64,000 nucleotides of DNA from Methanomassiliicoccus sp. (GTDB lineage Archaea > Thermoplasmatota > Thermoplasmata > Methanomassiliicoccales > Methanomassiliicoccaceae), in the NCBI GenBank assembly GCA_012719175.1, contig JAAYAX010000011.1, positions 124,001 to 188,000 of the forward strand, in the 5' to 3' direction. The stretch's first letter is position 1; the number at the start of each line of letters is the position of its first letter. Shown piece by piece: positions 23,842 to 32,053 of the stretch. Position numbers and translations under genes: made by a program. The notes beneath the pieces were generated by a model that saw nothing but the letters and a program-made list of their open reading frames with translations, was not told where the DNA came from and ran no database searches.

Positions 23842-24273
23842 TCATTTCACTACTATCACCGAGCAGGGACTGTTGCGGACCACATGCTCGGACACGCTGC
23901 CTATGAGCACCCGGTCCAGACGTGACTTCTCTGAGGTCCCCACTATCAACAATCCTGCGTTCAAGCGCTCGATAGTGAACACGATGGTCTCGTTGGGGGA
24001 GCCGCCCTCAAGCAGCGCCGTCACATCCACCCCATGGTCCGTAGCCTGGTCCACGATGGCGTTGAGCTTCTTCTTCGCCTCTCGTATCTGGGACTTCTTC
24101 TCGTCGTCCGAGAGCTTATCGCTGATGACCATGAGCACCACCAGCTTGGAGCCCAGCTGCTTGGATAGCTCTATAGCTACCCACATGGCCTTCTCTGAGC
24201 TCGGCTTCCCATCAGTGGCCAGTACAACGTTCTTCCCCTGCAGGGTGTAAAAAGGAGGGACGTCGGGTTCCAT
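23842..24273 (-). CDS. Universal stress protein (UspA family)
   Basis: A 143-residue UspA-fold protein (ATG 24273; ATG 24282 is possible). The first strand reads NVVLATDGKPSSEKA and the ATP-binding C-terminal part is GTSEKSRLDRVLIGSVSE, matching the G-2x-G-9x-G(S/T)-type motif of ATP-binding members. It is closely similar to the next Usp gene, from which it is 48 bases away, so the two come from a local duplication. The pair is transcribed away from the ech operon and stands between the Ehr and Ech clusters. Usp proteins often report energy state, which would fit, but the role is inferred. Confidence 0.9.
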   Translation of the reverse strand: MEPDVPPFYTLQGKNVVLATDGKPSSEKAMWVAIELSKQLGSKLVVLMVISDKLSDDEKKSQIREAKKKLNAIVDQATDHGVDVTALLEGGSPNETIVFTIERLNAGLLIVGTSEKSRLDRVLIGSVSEHVVRNSPCSVIVVK

Positions 24274-24321
24274 GGTGCACAATAATGAGGAGATAGGACA
24301 TAAGCCCTTGCTGGCACCCTC

Positions 24322-24744
24322 TTACTTGACCACGATCACGGTACAGCCGGAATTACGCACCACGTACTCGGACACCGAGCCGATGAGCACCCGGTCCAGG
24401 GCGGTCTTGCCCGATGTGCCCACGATGATGGCCCCGGCCTTGATCCTCTCAGCTGTGGCCAGTATCGTTTGGTAGGGTGATCCTCCTTCAAGCAAGGTGG
24501 TCACTTCCAACCCCCGGTCTAACGCCAGGTTCTTTATGTCGACGAGCTTGGCCATCCCCTCTTTGATAAGCTCCGTCTTCTCCGACTCGTTCTTGGGACT
24601 GACCACGTACACCACGAACAGCTTCGACGATGTGAGGGCGGCCATCTCGATGGCGTAGTTGATGGCCTTCATCGAGTGTGGCTTTCCGTCCGTCGCCAGC
24701 AACAGGTTCCTTCCCTGTATCTGACCTTCCGAGGTCTCCTCCAT
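24322..24744 (-). CDS. Universal stress protein (UspA family)
   Basis: A 140-residue UspA protein starting at ATG 24744 (MEETSEGQIQGRN); the frame extends upstream but that part does not match the family. The strand NLLLATDGKPHSMKA and the ATP-loop region GTSGKTALDRVLIGSVSEYVV are intact, with the last residues TVIVVK as usual. It shares most of its C-terminal third with the neighbouring Usp. Its start is 123 bases from echA, which points the other way, so the two promoters share one spacer containing the inverted repeat at 24835-24846. Confidence 0.9.
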   Translation of the reverse strand: MEETSEGQIQGRNLLLATDGKPHSMKAINYAIEMAALTSSKLFVVYVVSPKNESEKTELIKEGMAKLVDIKNLALDRGLEVTTLLEGGSPYQTILATAERIKAGAIIVGTSGKTALDRVLIGSVSEYVVRNSGCTVIVVK

Positions 24745-24834
24745 GATCGGTGGAAGGTGGAACTGCGAAATAAAAGGTTGTTCCAGCGGATCAGACCAAA
24801 GATTCAGCGTCCTCCAGACCACTGATGGTGCGAA

Positions 24835-24846
24835 GTTAGAACTAAC
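24835..24846. promoter_or_regulatory. Inverted repeat in the usp-ech divergent spacer
   Basis: GTTAG-AA-CTAAC, two 5-base arms, ends 21 bases before the echA start codon. A repressor bound here would cover the echA promoter region. No TATA box stands out on either side; CGATAATAGG at about 24854 is a weak candidate. Confidence 0.3.
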
Positions 24847-24867
24847 CCTAGGCCGATAATAGGCCGC

Positions 24868-26745
24868 ATGGAACCGGTGGAGCTGTTGGCGGTTGTTCTG
24901 ATCATCGTTCCGATCCTCGGCGCGATGGCCAGTTTGCTCACAAGGGGTAACATGGGGCTCAAGGTAACAGTGGCCCTGACCACCGGCGTGATCTCCGTAT
25001 CATCACTGGCCCTGTTCCTGCTCATCTCTCCAGGTACTTTCCAGTCGGAGATCGAGGCCTCCTCCCTCTTTCCCATGGGCCCGGCCATGATCGCCATCGA
25101 TCTCCTGCTGGCAGCTCTATTCGTGTACATAGGGTGGCGCATCCGGAGCTATCTGGTCATGGGCATCGCCACCGCCAACCTCGTACTGGCCATCCTGTTG
25201 GACGTACTGACAGGCTTTCAGGAGGTCAACCCTGCCCTGGTGATCGACCATCTGGCGGTCATCATGGTCCTTATCACCAGCCTGATAGGCTCCATCATCG
25301 CCATCTATTCCCTGAGGTACATGGAAAATGACCTCCACCGGCCCCGTTTCTTCGCGGCGGTGCTGCTGTTCCTGGGTTCCATGAACGGGGCCGTTCTGTC
25401 CAACGACCTGCTGTGGCTCTTCGTGTTCTGGGACCTCACCACCCTATGCTCCTTCCTGCTCATCGGCCATACCGGGACGGACGAGGCCAAGAGGGCGGCC
25501 CGCTGGGCCTTGACGGTCACTCTAGGGGGAGGGCTGGCGTTCATATTCGGTACAGTGCTGGCATTCCATTACAACGGCTCCCTCGCCCTGACCGCCTTCC
25601 CCATATCAGGGGCCAACGATCTGGCGCTCCTCCCTATGGCCCTGCTGTCGGTGGCCGCCTTCACGAAGTCCGCCCAGGTCCCGTTCCAGTCTTGGTTGCT
25701 GGACGCCATGGTGGCCCCCACCCCGGTCTCCGCCCTGCTGCATTCGGCCACGATGGTCAACCTCGGCGTGTACCTCCTCATAAGGATGTCCCCCAACCTG
25801 GCGGGATCGCCCTCTCTCAGCGCCGTCATCGCCCTGGTGGGAGGAGTGACATTCCTAGCCTCATGCATTCTGGCCATCACCCAGAGCAATGCCAAGAAGG
25901 TGCTGGCATGGTCTACCATCGGCAACCTCGGCCTCATCACCATGTGCGTCGGCATCTCCACGCCACTGGCGGTCACTGCCGCTGTCGTTCTCCTCCTGTA
26001 TCACGCCATCTCCAAGGCCTTGATGTTCCTGTCAGTGGGGGTGGTCAAAGAAAGGTTACAAAGCGAGGACATAGAGGACATGCAGGGCCTACGCACCTCC
26101 ATGCCCTTCGCCAGCACGGCGCTGTCCATCGGCATCCTGACCATCGTCCTTCCTCCCTTCGGCATGTTCGCCTCCAAGTGGTTGATAAGCGAGGCGGCGG
26201 TGACCTTCCCCTTCCTCATGTTCTTCCTGGGGGTGGGCTTCGCGGGCATGGTGGTCTTCTACTTCAAGTGGATGGGGACCATCCTCTCCGTCGGTCCCGG
26301 GGTCCGCTCCACCCCCTTGAAGGGCGATCCCCTGGCCCGCAACTACTTCTGGACCCTGGGAACCCTTATGGTCGGTGCCGTGGCCCTGTCCGCCCTGATA
26401 GGCCCAGTGCTCCGCAGCCTGGTGCTGCCCTTCGTCGAACGGCACTTCCCGCTCCCCGTGGGTACTGATGACCTCACCCTTTTCACCTCCTCGGGGGAGT
26501 TCCCGGTGTTCCTGTTCCTCCTCTTCGTGGCCATCATCGTCTTGGGCCTGGGTATTATAGTGCGTCCGGAGGAGGAAGAGGTGAGCACGCCCTATGCGTG
26601 CGGGGAGACCTTTGAGTTCGAGTACCGCGGCAACTACTACCTGGGGGAAGAACACGTGAGGCAGGGGATCGCGCTCACCGAGGCCGTGGGAGCCGTCCTG
26701 GTGGGAGCCGTCCTGCTACTGCCTCTCCTTCTGGAGGTGCTGTGA
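24868..26745 (+). CDS. echA: Energy-converting hydrogenase Ech, antiporter-like subunit
   Basis: A 625-residue membrane protein of the NuoL/EchA family, the ion-translocating subunit of the Ech [NiFe] hydrogenase. The core segment reads TKSAQVPFQSWLLDAM, then APTPVSALLHSATMVNLGVYLLIR, and KKVLAWSTIGNLGL. About sixteen helices are visible, with a C-terminal segment STPYACGETFEFEYRGNYY like that of EchA. It starts the six-gene operon echABCDEF in the same order as in Methanosarcina. The stop overlaps echB by four bases. Confidence 0.92.
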   Translation: MEPVELLAVVLIIVPILGAMASLLTRGNMGLKVTVALTTGVISVSSLALFLLISPGTFQSEIEASSLFPMGPAMIAIDLLLAALFVYIGWRIRSYLVMGIATANLVLAILLDVLTGFQEVNPALVIDHLAVIMVLITSLIGSIIAIYSLRYMENDLHRPRFFAAVLLFLGSMNGAVLSNDLLWLFVFWDLTTLCSFLLIGHTGTDEAKRAARWALTVTLGGGLAFIFGTVLAFHYNGSLALTAFPISGANDLALLPMALLSVAAFTKSAQVPFQSWLLDAMVAPTPVSALLHSATMVNLGVYLLIRMSPNLAGSPSLSAVIALVGGVTFLASCILAITQSNAKKVLAWSTIGNLGLITMCVGISTPLAVTAAVVLLLYHAISKALMFLSVGVVKERLQSEDIEDMQGLRTSMPFASTALSIGILTIVLPPFGMFASKWLISEAAVTFPFLMFFLGVGFAGMVVFYFKWMGTILSVGPGVRSTPLKGDPLARNYFWTLGTLMVGAVALSALIGPVLRSLVLPFVERHFPLPVGTDDLTLFTSSGEFPVFLFLLFVAIIVLGLGIIVRPEEEEVSTPYACGETFEFEYRGNYYLGEEHVRQGIALTEAVGAVLVGAVLLLPLLLEVL

Positions 26746-27608
26746 TGGAGCCCGTGACCCTGCTTGTGCAGATAGCGATCATCGTCCTCGCCCCCATTGC
26801 GGTGGGTCTGCTGAGGGGTGTGGACAGGAAGCTCACGGCACGGATGCAGAACCGCCGCGGTCCCCCCGTGGTGCAGCCGTTCTACGATATGGTCAAGCTG
26901 CTGTCCAAGAAACCTATCCTCATCAACAACCTCCAGGTGACCTTCGCCGCCACCTCCCTGCTGTTCCAGGTCGCTGCCCTGGCCCTGTTCGTGGCAGGAG
27001 GGGACCTGATTATCGCCTTCTTCGTCTCCGGGGCGGGGGCGATATTCCTGGTGCTGGGGGCGTTCAGCGTGCGCTCTCCCTACTCATATCTTGGGGGTCA
27101 AAGAGAGCTTCTTGCCATCCTCGCCTACGAGCCGGTTCTGTTCCTGGCCATCTTGTCCCTGGGCATGCGCGGCTCCTTCCTGGTTAGCGACATCCAGGGC
27201 GGCCTGCTGGTGGACCTCCCCCTGGTGCTGCTGGCCCTGATCCCGGTGATGGTGATACTGCTGGAGAAGTCGCCATACGACGTCCCTGCCGCGCACCAGG
27301 AGCTTATATCCGGGCCATACGTCGAGTATTCTGGACCCTACCTTGCCATCATGGAAGGGGCCCGCTGGTTCCAGTTGGCCTTTGTTCTGGGGGTGATAAC
27401 CCTGTTCGTTTGGCACGATAATACAGCGGTCTCGTTGTTAGGGAAGGCGGCCATCGTCCTCCTCGTGCTCCTCGTCACCATCGTCATAGATAACATCACG
27501 GCCCGCCTGACCCGGGAGCGGATGGTCATGTTCATGCTGACCGTGGGGATCGCCCTGGTGGCCGTCAATATGATATACCTTACCATTTTCCCGGAGGGGC
27601 TGATCTGA
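26742..27608 (+). CDS. echB: Ech hydrogenase membrane subunit, NuoH type
   Basis: A 288-residue membrane protein of the NuoH/EchB family. The family line RRGPPVVQPFYDMVKLL (residues 38-54) is intact, and the acidic loop EKSPYDVPAAHQELISGPYVEYSG (in two parts, about 173-197) supplies the conserved carboxylates at the junction with the soluble arm. About eight helices are visible. ATG 26742 overlaps the echA stop (ATGA); the last base of its stop codon is the first of the echC start codon. Confidence 0.92.
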   Translation: MMEPVTLLVQIAIIVLAPIAVGLLRGVDRKLTARMQNRRGPPVVQPFYDMVKLLSKKPILINNLQVTFAATSLLFQVAALALFVAGGDLIIAFFVSGAGAIFLVLGAFSVRSPYSYLGGQRELLAILAYEPVLFLAILSLGMRGSFLVSDIQGGLLVDLPLVLLALIPVMVILLEKSPYDVPAAHQELISGPYVEYSGPYLAIMEGARWFQLAFVLGVITLFVWHDNTAVSLLGKAAIVLLVLLVTIVIDNITARLTRERMVMFMLTVGIALVAVNMIYLTIFPEGLI

Positions 27609-28045
27609 TGGGGCTCGTACAAGGATCGAGGAAGAGGTCACCGTGGATCCTGCATTTCGACACTGGTTCCTGCAACGGCTGCGACCTGGAGGTGTGGGCG
27701 CTGCTCACACCGCGCTACGATGTGGAGAGGTTCGGCGCGGTCAACAAGGCCAACCCCAAGCACGCCGACATCCTGCTGATCACCGGACCAGTCACCAAGA
27801 GATGCGAGGACCGGTTGCGCAACCTCTACGAGCAGACCTCGGGCCCCAAGCTGGTGGTGGCATGCGGAGATTGCGCCTCCACCGGGGCGCCCTTCCATAA
27901 TTGCTATAATGTGTGCGGGGGAGTGGACAAGGTGATCCCCGTGGACGTCTACGTGCCGGGGTGTGCAGCCCGACCGGAGGCCCTCATTGACGGCCTAGTG
28001 CTAGCCCTTTCTCTATGGGAAAAGAGGATGGAGGATGAAGGATGA
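27608..28045 (+). CDS. echC: Ech hydrogenase small subunit (proximal 4Fe-4S)
   Basis: A 145-residue small subunit. The cluster ligands are Cys22 and Cys25 (GSCNGCDLEV), Cys89 (GDCASTG) and Cys119 (PGCAARP). It is shorter than the small subunits of other [NiFe] hydrogenases, as is normal for group 4 enzymes, where only the proximal cluster remains. It receives electrons from EchF and delivers them to the [NiFe] site in EchE. Start ATG 27608 overlaps the echB stop by one base; the stop overlaps echD by four. Confidence 0.94.
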   Translation: MGLVQGSRKRSPWILHFDTGSCNGCDLEVWALLTPRYDVERFGAVNKANPKHADILLITGPVTKRCEDRLRNLYEQTSGPKLVVACGDCASTGAPFHNCYNVCGGVDKVIPVDVYVPGCAARPEALIDGLVLALSLWEKRMEDEG

Positions 28046-28422
28046 CAACGGAGGAACCGCAGTTCGACCGCAGTGACGTCATCGACGTTCGGAGGCGTTT
28101 CAAGGGCTTCCTGGATGCCGGGAGCAGGTTCATAGCCCTGGTGGTCCGGGATAGTGAGGACGGCAATTTTGAGCTCATTTACGTTTTCGATCAGGACGAG
28201 AAGATGACCGACTTCCGGTTCGCCATCCCAGTAGACCAGGAGGTGGACTCGGTCGCTGACATCTACCCCGGGGCGATGACCGCGGAGAGGGAGGCGGTGG
28301 ACCTGTTCGGGGTGAGGTTCAAAGGCGTTCGCCCCGGCCTTTTCCTCGTTGAAGGGAAGAGCCCCCCCGAACCGCTTAGGAAGCGTCAGGCCGACGTAAA
28401 GGGGGGTGACGTACCTGGCTAG
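28042..28422 (+). CDS. echD: Ech hydrogenase subunit D, NuoC type
   Basis: A 126-residue soluble subunit of the NuoC/EchD family that packs against the large subunit. The recognisable part is SVADIYPGAMTAEREAVDLFGVRF (in two stretches, about 72-95), the short equivalent of the NuoC ExxDMFG region. Its counterpart in the Ehr operon is fused to the large subunit, a clear difference between the two clusters. The end overlaps the echE start by 17 bases. Confidence 0.88.
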   Translation: MTTEEPQFDRSDVIDVRRRFKGFLDAGSRFIALVVRDSEDGNFELIYVFDQDEKMTDFRFAIPVDQEVDSVADIYPGAMTAEREAVDLFGVRFKGVRPGLFLVEGKSPPEPLRKRQADVKGGDVPG

Positions 28423-29491
28423 AGCTACTGTGATCCCCTTCGGCCCACAGCACGCCGCGTTCCTGGAGCCCGTGAACGTGAAGCTGGTGCTGGAGGAGGA
28501 GAAGGTGGTGGGCGCGGAGCTGAACCAGGGATACAACCATCGGGGCATGGAGCACGCCCTGTCCCTGGACTACAAGAAGTCCCAGTACCTGTGCGAGAGG
28601 GTCTGCGGCATCTGCTCATATCATCACTCTTCCTGCTATTGCCAGGGGATGGAGGCCATCTACGGCGTGGAGGCCCCCCTGCGCGCCCAGCTCATCCGCA
28701 CCATCATGATGGAGTGTCAGCGTCTGACATCTCATCTTCTGGCCCTAGGCCATATAGCCGAGGCCGTTGGATATGAGAACCTGTTCATGCAGTGTTTCCG
28801 GGAGAGGGAGTTCGTCATGATGCTCGTCAACCGCCTCTCCGGAAACCGGGTGCATTACAGCATGAACGTCATCGGCGGGGTCAAGAGGGACGTGGGCCCG
28901 GAGCAGGTCAAGGACGTGGAGGCTACCATGAAGGAGGTCCGTCCGCGACTGGAGGAGCTGCAGAGGGTGTTCCGCCGGGACAGCACCCTAGGGAAGAGGA
29001 CCCATGGGGTGGGCAGCTTCCCGAAGCCGGCGGCAGAGAGCTGGGCAACGGTGGGGCCCGTCTCCCGGGCCTCCGGGATCCCTCGGGACATCAGACAGGA
29101 CGGCTTCGCCGCCTATTCCGAGGTCAAGTTCGCTCCCATAGTGCGGGAGGAGGGGGACATCTACGCGCGCATGATGGTGCGAATGGACGAATGCCTGCAA
29201 TCTGTAGACATCATCGAGGAGTGCCTCCCCCTCCTGCCAGACGGCCCCGCGGCGGTGCAGGTCAAGGGCCACCCCACCGGGGAGACGTTCTCTAGGGTGG
29301 AAGCTCCCAGAGGAGAGCTCATGTACTACATCCGTGCCAAGGGAGCGCTGGCTCTGGACCGTATCAAACTGCGCACCCCGGCCCTCATGAACGTGCCGGC
29401 CCTGCTGGCGATGCTTCCGGGATGCCAGCTGGCGGACGTACCGGGGATAGTGGTCTCTGTGGACCCCTGCATATGCTGCACGGACCGGTGA
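28406..29491 (+). CDS. echE: Ech hydrogenase catalytic [NiFe] large subunit
   Basis: A 361-residue [NiFe] large subunit, group 4. The N-terminal nickel motif is CERVCGICSYHH (63-74), with Cys67 and Cys70 as ligands, and the C-terminal motif is DPCICCTDR (353-361), with Cys355 and Cys358. All four nickel ligands are present, unlike in the Ehr large subunit of the same window. The protein ends directly at the arginine of the second motif, so no C-terminal peptide has to be cut off during maturation, as is known for Ech-type enzymes. It catalyses reversible H2 formation with ferredoxin. The start is GTG 28406, inside echD. Confidence 0.94.
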   Translation: MTYLARATVIPFGPQHAAFLEPVNVKLVLEEEKVVGAELNQGYNHRGMEHALSLDYKKSQYLCERVCGICSYHHSSCYCQGMEAIYGVEAPLRAQLIRTIMMECQRLTSHLLALGHIAEAVGYENLFMQCFREREFVMMLVNRLSGNRVHYSMNVIGGVKRDVGPEQVKDVEATMKEVRPRLEELQRVFRRDSTLGKRTHGVGSFPKPAAESWATVGPVSRASGIPRDIRQDGFAAYSEVKFAPIVREEGDIYARMMVRMDECLQSVDIIEECLPLLPDGPAAVQVKGHPTGETFSRVEAPRGELMYYIRAKGALALDRIKLRTPALMNVPALLAMLPGCQLADVPGIVVSVDPCICCTDR

Positions 29492-29495
29492 TCAC

Positions 29496-29888
29496 ATGTC
29501 CATGCTGACCTCCTCCCTCAAGAACCTGTTCCGGCGGCCGTTCACCACCCGCTATCCTCATGCTCCCGCGGATATCCCCCCTGGTAACAGGGGGAGGGTG
29601 ATGTGGGACATGGAGAAATGTATCTTCTGCCGCAGGTGCGAGCGCTCCTGCCCCACCAACGCCATCACCACCAACAAGGAGGCCAAGACCCAGAGGGTGG
29701 TGCGGAACCGATGTATCGCCTGTAATGTCTGCGTGGAGGTTTGTCCCACCCAGACCCTATCCATGGTGGCCGAGTACTCCAAGCCCGACGTAGCTCCCGT
29801 TGCCCACGTTTTCTCCGTCGACCTCCCGCGCCATGAGTATCGTGTCGAGCACCTTCCAAAGCATGGCGGGAAGAAGGACGCAGAATGA
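29496..29888 (+). CDS. echF: Ech hydrogenase 2[4Fe-4S] ferredoxin subunit
   Basis: A 130-residue iron-sulfur protein with two full motifs, Cys42, 45, 48, 52 (CIFCRRCERSCP) and Cys73, 76, 79, 83 (CIACNVCVEVCP). It is the entry point for electrons from soluble ferredoxin. The N-terminal 35 residues (TSSLKNLFRRPFTTRYP) are the short NuoI-like anchor that binds the complex. It starts four bases after echE and closes the operon. No hydrogenase maturation genes (hypA-F) follow. Confidence 0.93.
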   Translation: MSMLTSSLKNLFRRPFTTRYPHAPADIPPGNRGRVMWDMEKCIFCRRCERSCPTNAITTNKEAKTQRVVRNRCIACNVCVEVCPTQTLSMVAEYSKPDVAPVAHVFSVDLPRHEYRVEHLPKHGGKKDAE

Positions 29889-29917
29889 TCACTCCCGAGG
29901 AGTTGAGATAAGAACGA

Positions 29918-29927
29918 AAATATAATA
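29918..29927 (+). promoter_or_regulatory. TATA box downstream of ech
   Basis: AAATATAATA lies 48-57 bases before the ATG at 29975, giving a leader of about 25-30 bases and separating the next gene from the ech operon. Confidence 0.45.
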
Positions 29928-29974
29928 ATATGTTTAATCTCTCTACCTGGAGAGGTCCAGTTTTGGCCAGAGGC

Positions 29975-30355
29975 ATGAAGACGTTCACACTGAAGGTACC
30001 TAACAAGGAACTTTACAGGATAGTCAAGAGGCTGGACGACAAGGTGGGACCGCATTTTCCCACCAGCGGTGTAGCCTTGGTCAAGTACTCGCCCGATGAG
30101 CTGTGCGAGGATGTCGAGGATGTGCGCCTGGTCACCATGGGTACCAGGGACCGCGTCCGGACCACTCATAACTTCAGCCCCCGGGCGGACGGCCGTACGG
30201 ATGTCATGATCGAGCTGGAAGTGTCCCTGCTGAAGGGAGGCAACATGTCCGTCGATATCAACTTGGCCTTGTGGACCATAACCTACATGGCCATAGAGTC
30301 CGCCTATCTCGAGGGCAAGGGGGAAGGGCACGTTGCAGCTACATCGGCCTCCTGA
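29975..30355 (+). CDS. Hypothetical protein
   Basis: A 126-residue soluble protein that I do not recognise. ATG 29975 (MKTFTLKVPNKELY) is preferred over ATG 29930 because the latter lies at the TATA box. It looks like a small alpha-beta domain: helix ELYRIVKRLDDKVG, strand VALVKYS, strand VRLVTMGT, strand DVMIELEVSLL, and a hydrophobic stretch DINLALWTITYMAIES. It has its own promoter, so it is probably not part of ech, although it follows 86 bases after it. Confidence 0.65.
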   Translation: MKTFTLKVPNKELYRIVKRLDDKVGPHFPTSGVALVKYSPDELCEDVEDVRLVTMGTRDRVRTTHNFSPRADGRTDVMIELEVSLLKGGNMSVDINLALWTITYMAIESAYLEGKGEGHVAATSAS

Positions 30356-30374
30356 GATCTGTCGCTGAGAAAGA

Positions 30375-30617
30375 TCACTGTGATCCGTCGGCCTCAGTGG
30401 CCGCATATCTCCAGAGAAGGCCAAGCCCCCCTGCCACAAAAGCGATCGACAGGCCCAGGGAGATCCCGATATCATCATCCATGAGCTTCAACGCCGCGGC
30501 GGGGCCCCCGGACGAGACACCATCTCCCACTAGGAGGGCGGCCAGCACCATGGCCGAAGCTGTGGTAGCGATGAGAATACCTATGCATATGCTGTTGAAT
30601 CTCAGGGGGGTCAACAT
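30375..30617 (-). CDS. Small membrane protein, two helices
   Basis: An 80-residue protein with two membrane helices (residues 11-30, CIGILIATTASAMVLAALLV, and 50-68, ISLGLSIAFVAGGLGLLW) joined by an acidic loop with LMDDD. A TATA-like GAAATATTTG about 25-30 bases upstream of the ATG suggests a leaderless transcript. No family recognised. Confidence 0.6.
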   Translation of the reverse strand: MLTPLRFNSICIGILIATTASAMVLAALLVGDGVSSGGPAAALKLMDDDIGISLGLSIAFVAGGLGLLWRYAATEADGSQ

Positions 30618-30719
30618 TCAATGGACGTGCCCCAAATATTTCAATGTGGCCTCTTGGCTCTCAAGGTCAGTAACTACCTAGGCCTTGATCGACCTCCCCC
30701 ACCGGTGCGCTGGCTTAGG

Positions 30720-31064
30720 CTAGGACCTTTGGGTCCTGCTCCAAACGCTATAACCGCCGTCAAGCACCAGTATTTCACGATACCCGCGGGAGGACAGTAG
30801 GTCGGCCGACCTGCGCGCCCGGTTGATGGTCCGGCAGTAAACGATCACCGTCCGCTCCTTGTCCAGCTCTCCGCTCCAAGCTTCCAGCTGGGACAGGGGC
30901 CGGGACATTGCCAGCGGTATGTGCCCGGCATCATACTCTCCTTTCTCCCTCACATCCAGGAGGTAACAGCTCTCCTCCCTGATCTTTTGCTCATAATCCT
31001 TCAATCGGTCCATTGGGAGGAGAGTGAATCTGCTCATGCCCCATACCTTACGCGGACGTGACAT
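30720..31064 (-). CDS. Rhodanese-like protein
   Basis: A 114-residue single-domain rhodanese. The sulfur-carrying cysteine is in the active loop YCRTINRARRS (residues about 78-88), preceded by the family lines YLLDVREKGEYDAGHIP and followed by LDGGYSVW. Such proteins move sulfane sulfur, for example to thiolation or Fe-S assembly enzymes. ATG 31064 is supported by a strong GGGGGA site six bases upstream, which overlaps the stop codon of the ATPase gene before it; the two are clearly one operon. The loop is larger than the classic CRxGx[RT] form, so substrate is uncertain. Confidence 0.88.
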   Translation of the reverse strand: MSRPRKVWGMSRFTLLPMDRLKDYEQKIREESCYLLDVREKGEYDAGHIPLAMSRPLSQLEAWSGELDKERTVIVYCRTINRARRSADLLSSRGYREILVLDGGYSVWSRTQRS

Positions 31065-31075
31065 AATACTTCCCC

Positions 31076-31966
31076 CTAACCTCGTATCTCCAACTCCCTG
31101 TCCACACGGCCGGTGGACCGCAGAGCATGGATGTCTCTTGCATCGGAGAGGAGGAAGATCAACTGGCGGGAAGGGAACAGGTCCAGTATATGGCGGTACT
31201 GCTCCATGAGATCATGGCTCTCTCCAAGCGGGTCGGCCATGATGACCGGGCAGACTGGCGCGTTCTCGCGGGCGAACGCCAGGGCATGGCTCAGAAGGGC
31301 CAGCCGGGCCTGGGACTGGGACGGGGGGCCGCTGAGAGTAAGCTCCAAACGCCCTTCAGGACCGTAATCCAAGGCATCAACGCCTCCTTCCGGGCACAAC
31401 CTGTGGAACAGACCGGTGGTCTCCTTGGCGCACCTCAGGGAGAGGTCGCTGGTGCACCAGTTATCGCTGCACTGCACGGCCCGCTCAGGACCGCTGCGGC
31501 GGCCGTGAATGATCTGCATCAGGTCCGAACCGTCTATTAGGTTGGCATGAACGCATGCTTCCGGGAACAGCCTCTCCTGGTGCTCAATGAACTCCTCTGT
31601 GTCATCCCCCTCGGCGACGATGCTGGTATCGACAGACCTTCTCAACCTCCACCCCCATCCCTGCTGCGCCGTCCTCCCCTCCTCCTTGGAGAACAGGGCG
31701 TAGCGCTCCAGCGACTCTCCGTTCACGAACGTCAACGACACCATGACCTGGGCCATCCCTGAGCCCAACACATCCACGTTCGGGACCTGACCAGGATCAG
31801 ATACCAGCTCGTTGCCCAGAAGGCACCAGGATATTGCCTCCAGGAGTGTGGACCTTCCCATCCCGGAAGGGATGGCGATGAGATTCACGCCGGGGTCCAG
31901 GGGGAGCTCGATCTCACCATGGAAGCGGCGATAGTTCACAAGGAGTATGGAGGTAAGCTTGGCCAT
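31076..31966 (-). CDS. Degenerate ABC/SMC-type ATPase-like protein
   Basis: A 296-residue protein of the RecF/Rad50/SMC head fold. It begins ILLVNYRRFHGEIELPLDPGVN, the usual first strands of these proteins. The Walker A site reads IPSGMGRST (residues about 33-41), with arginine in place of the lysine that binds phosphate. The signature region is LTLSGPPSQSQARLALLS instead of LSGGE, and the Walker B region is VIMADPLGESHD, where the usual DE pair is absent. It has no coiled-coil arm. It may bind nucleotide weakly or act as a structural ATPase relative. It shares an operon with the rhodanese; the pairing is unfamiliar to me. Confidence 0.7.
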   Translation of the reverse strand: MAKLTSILLVNYRRFHGEIELPLDPGVNLIAIPSGMGRSTLLEAISWCLLGNELVSDPGQVPNVDVLGSGMAQVMVSLTFVNGESLERYALFSKEEGRTAQQGWGWRLRRSVDTSIVAEGDDTEEFIEHQERLFPEACVHANLIDGSDLMQIIHGRRSGPERAVQCSDNWCTSDLSLRCAKETTGLFHRLCPEGGVDALDYGPEGRLELTLSGPPSQSQARLALLSHALAFARENAPVCPVIMADPLGESHDLMEQYRHILDLFPSRQLIFLLSDARDIHALRSTGRVDRELEIRG

Positions 31967-32053
31967 GTTCTCTGCTATGTGCGGAAACGATTAATAAGTT
32001 AAGATTGGCCTGGTAAGTCGTCAGGAACGGTCGAGCACATCATCATTAGATCC

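Noticed and set aside
25413-26468. A 351-residue plus-strand frame inside echA
   Set aside because: Out of frame with echA, composition dominated by Pro, Gly, His and Arg; no signal that it is translated.
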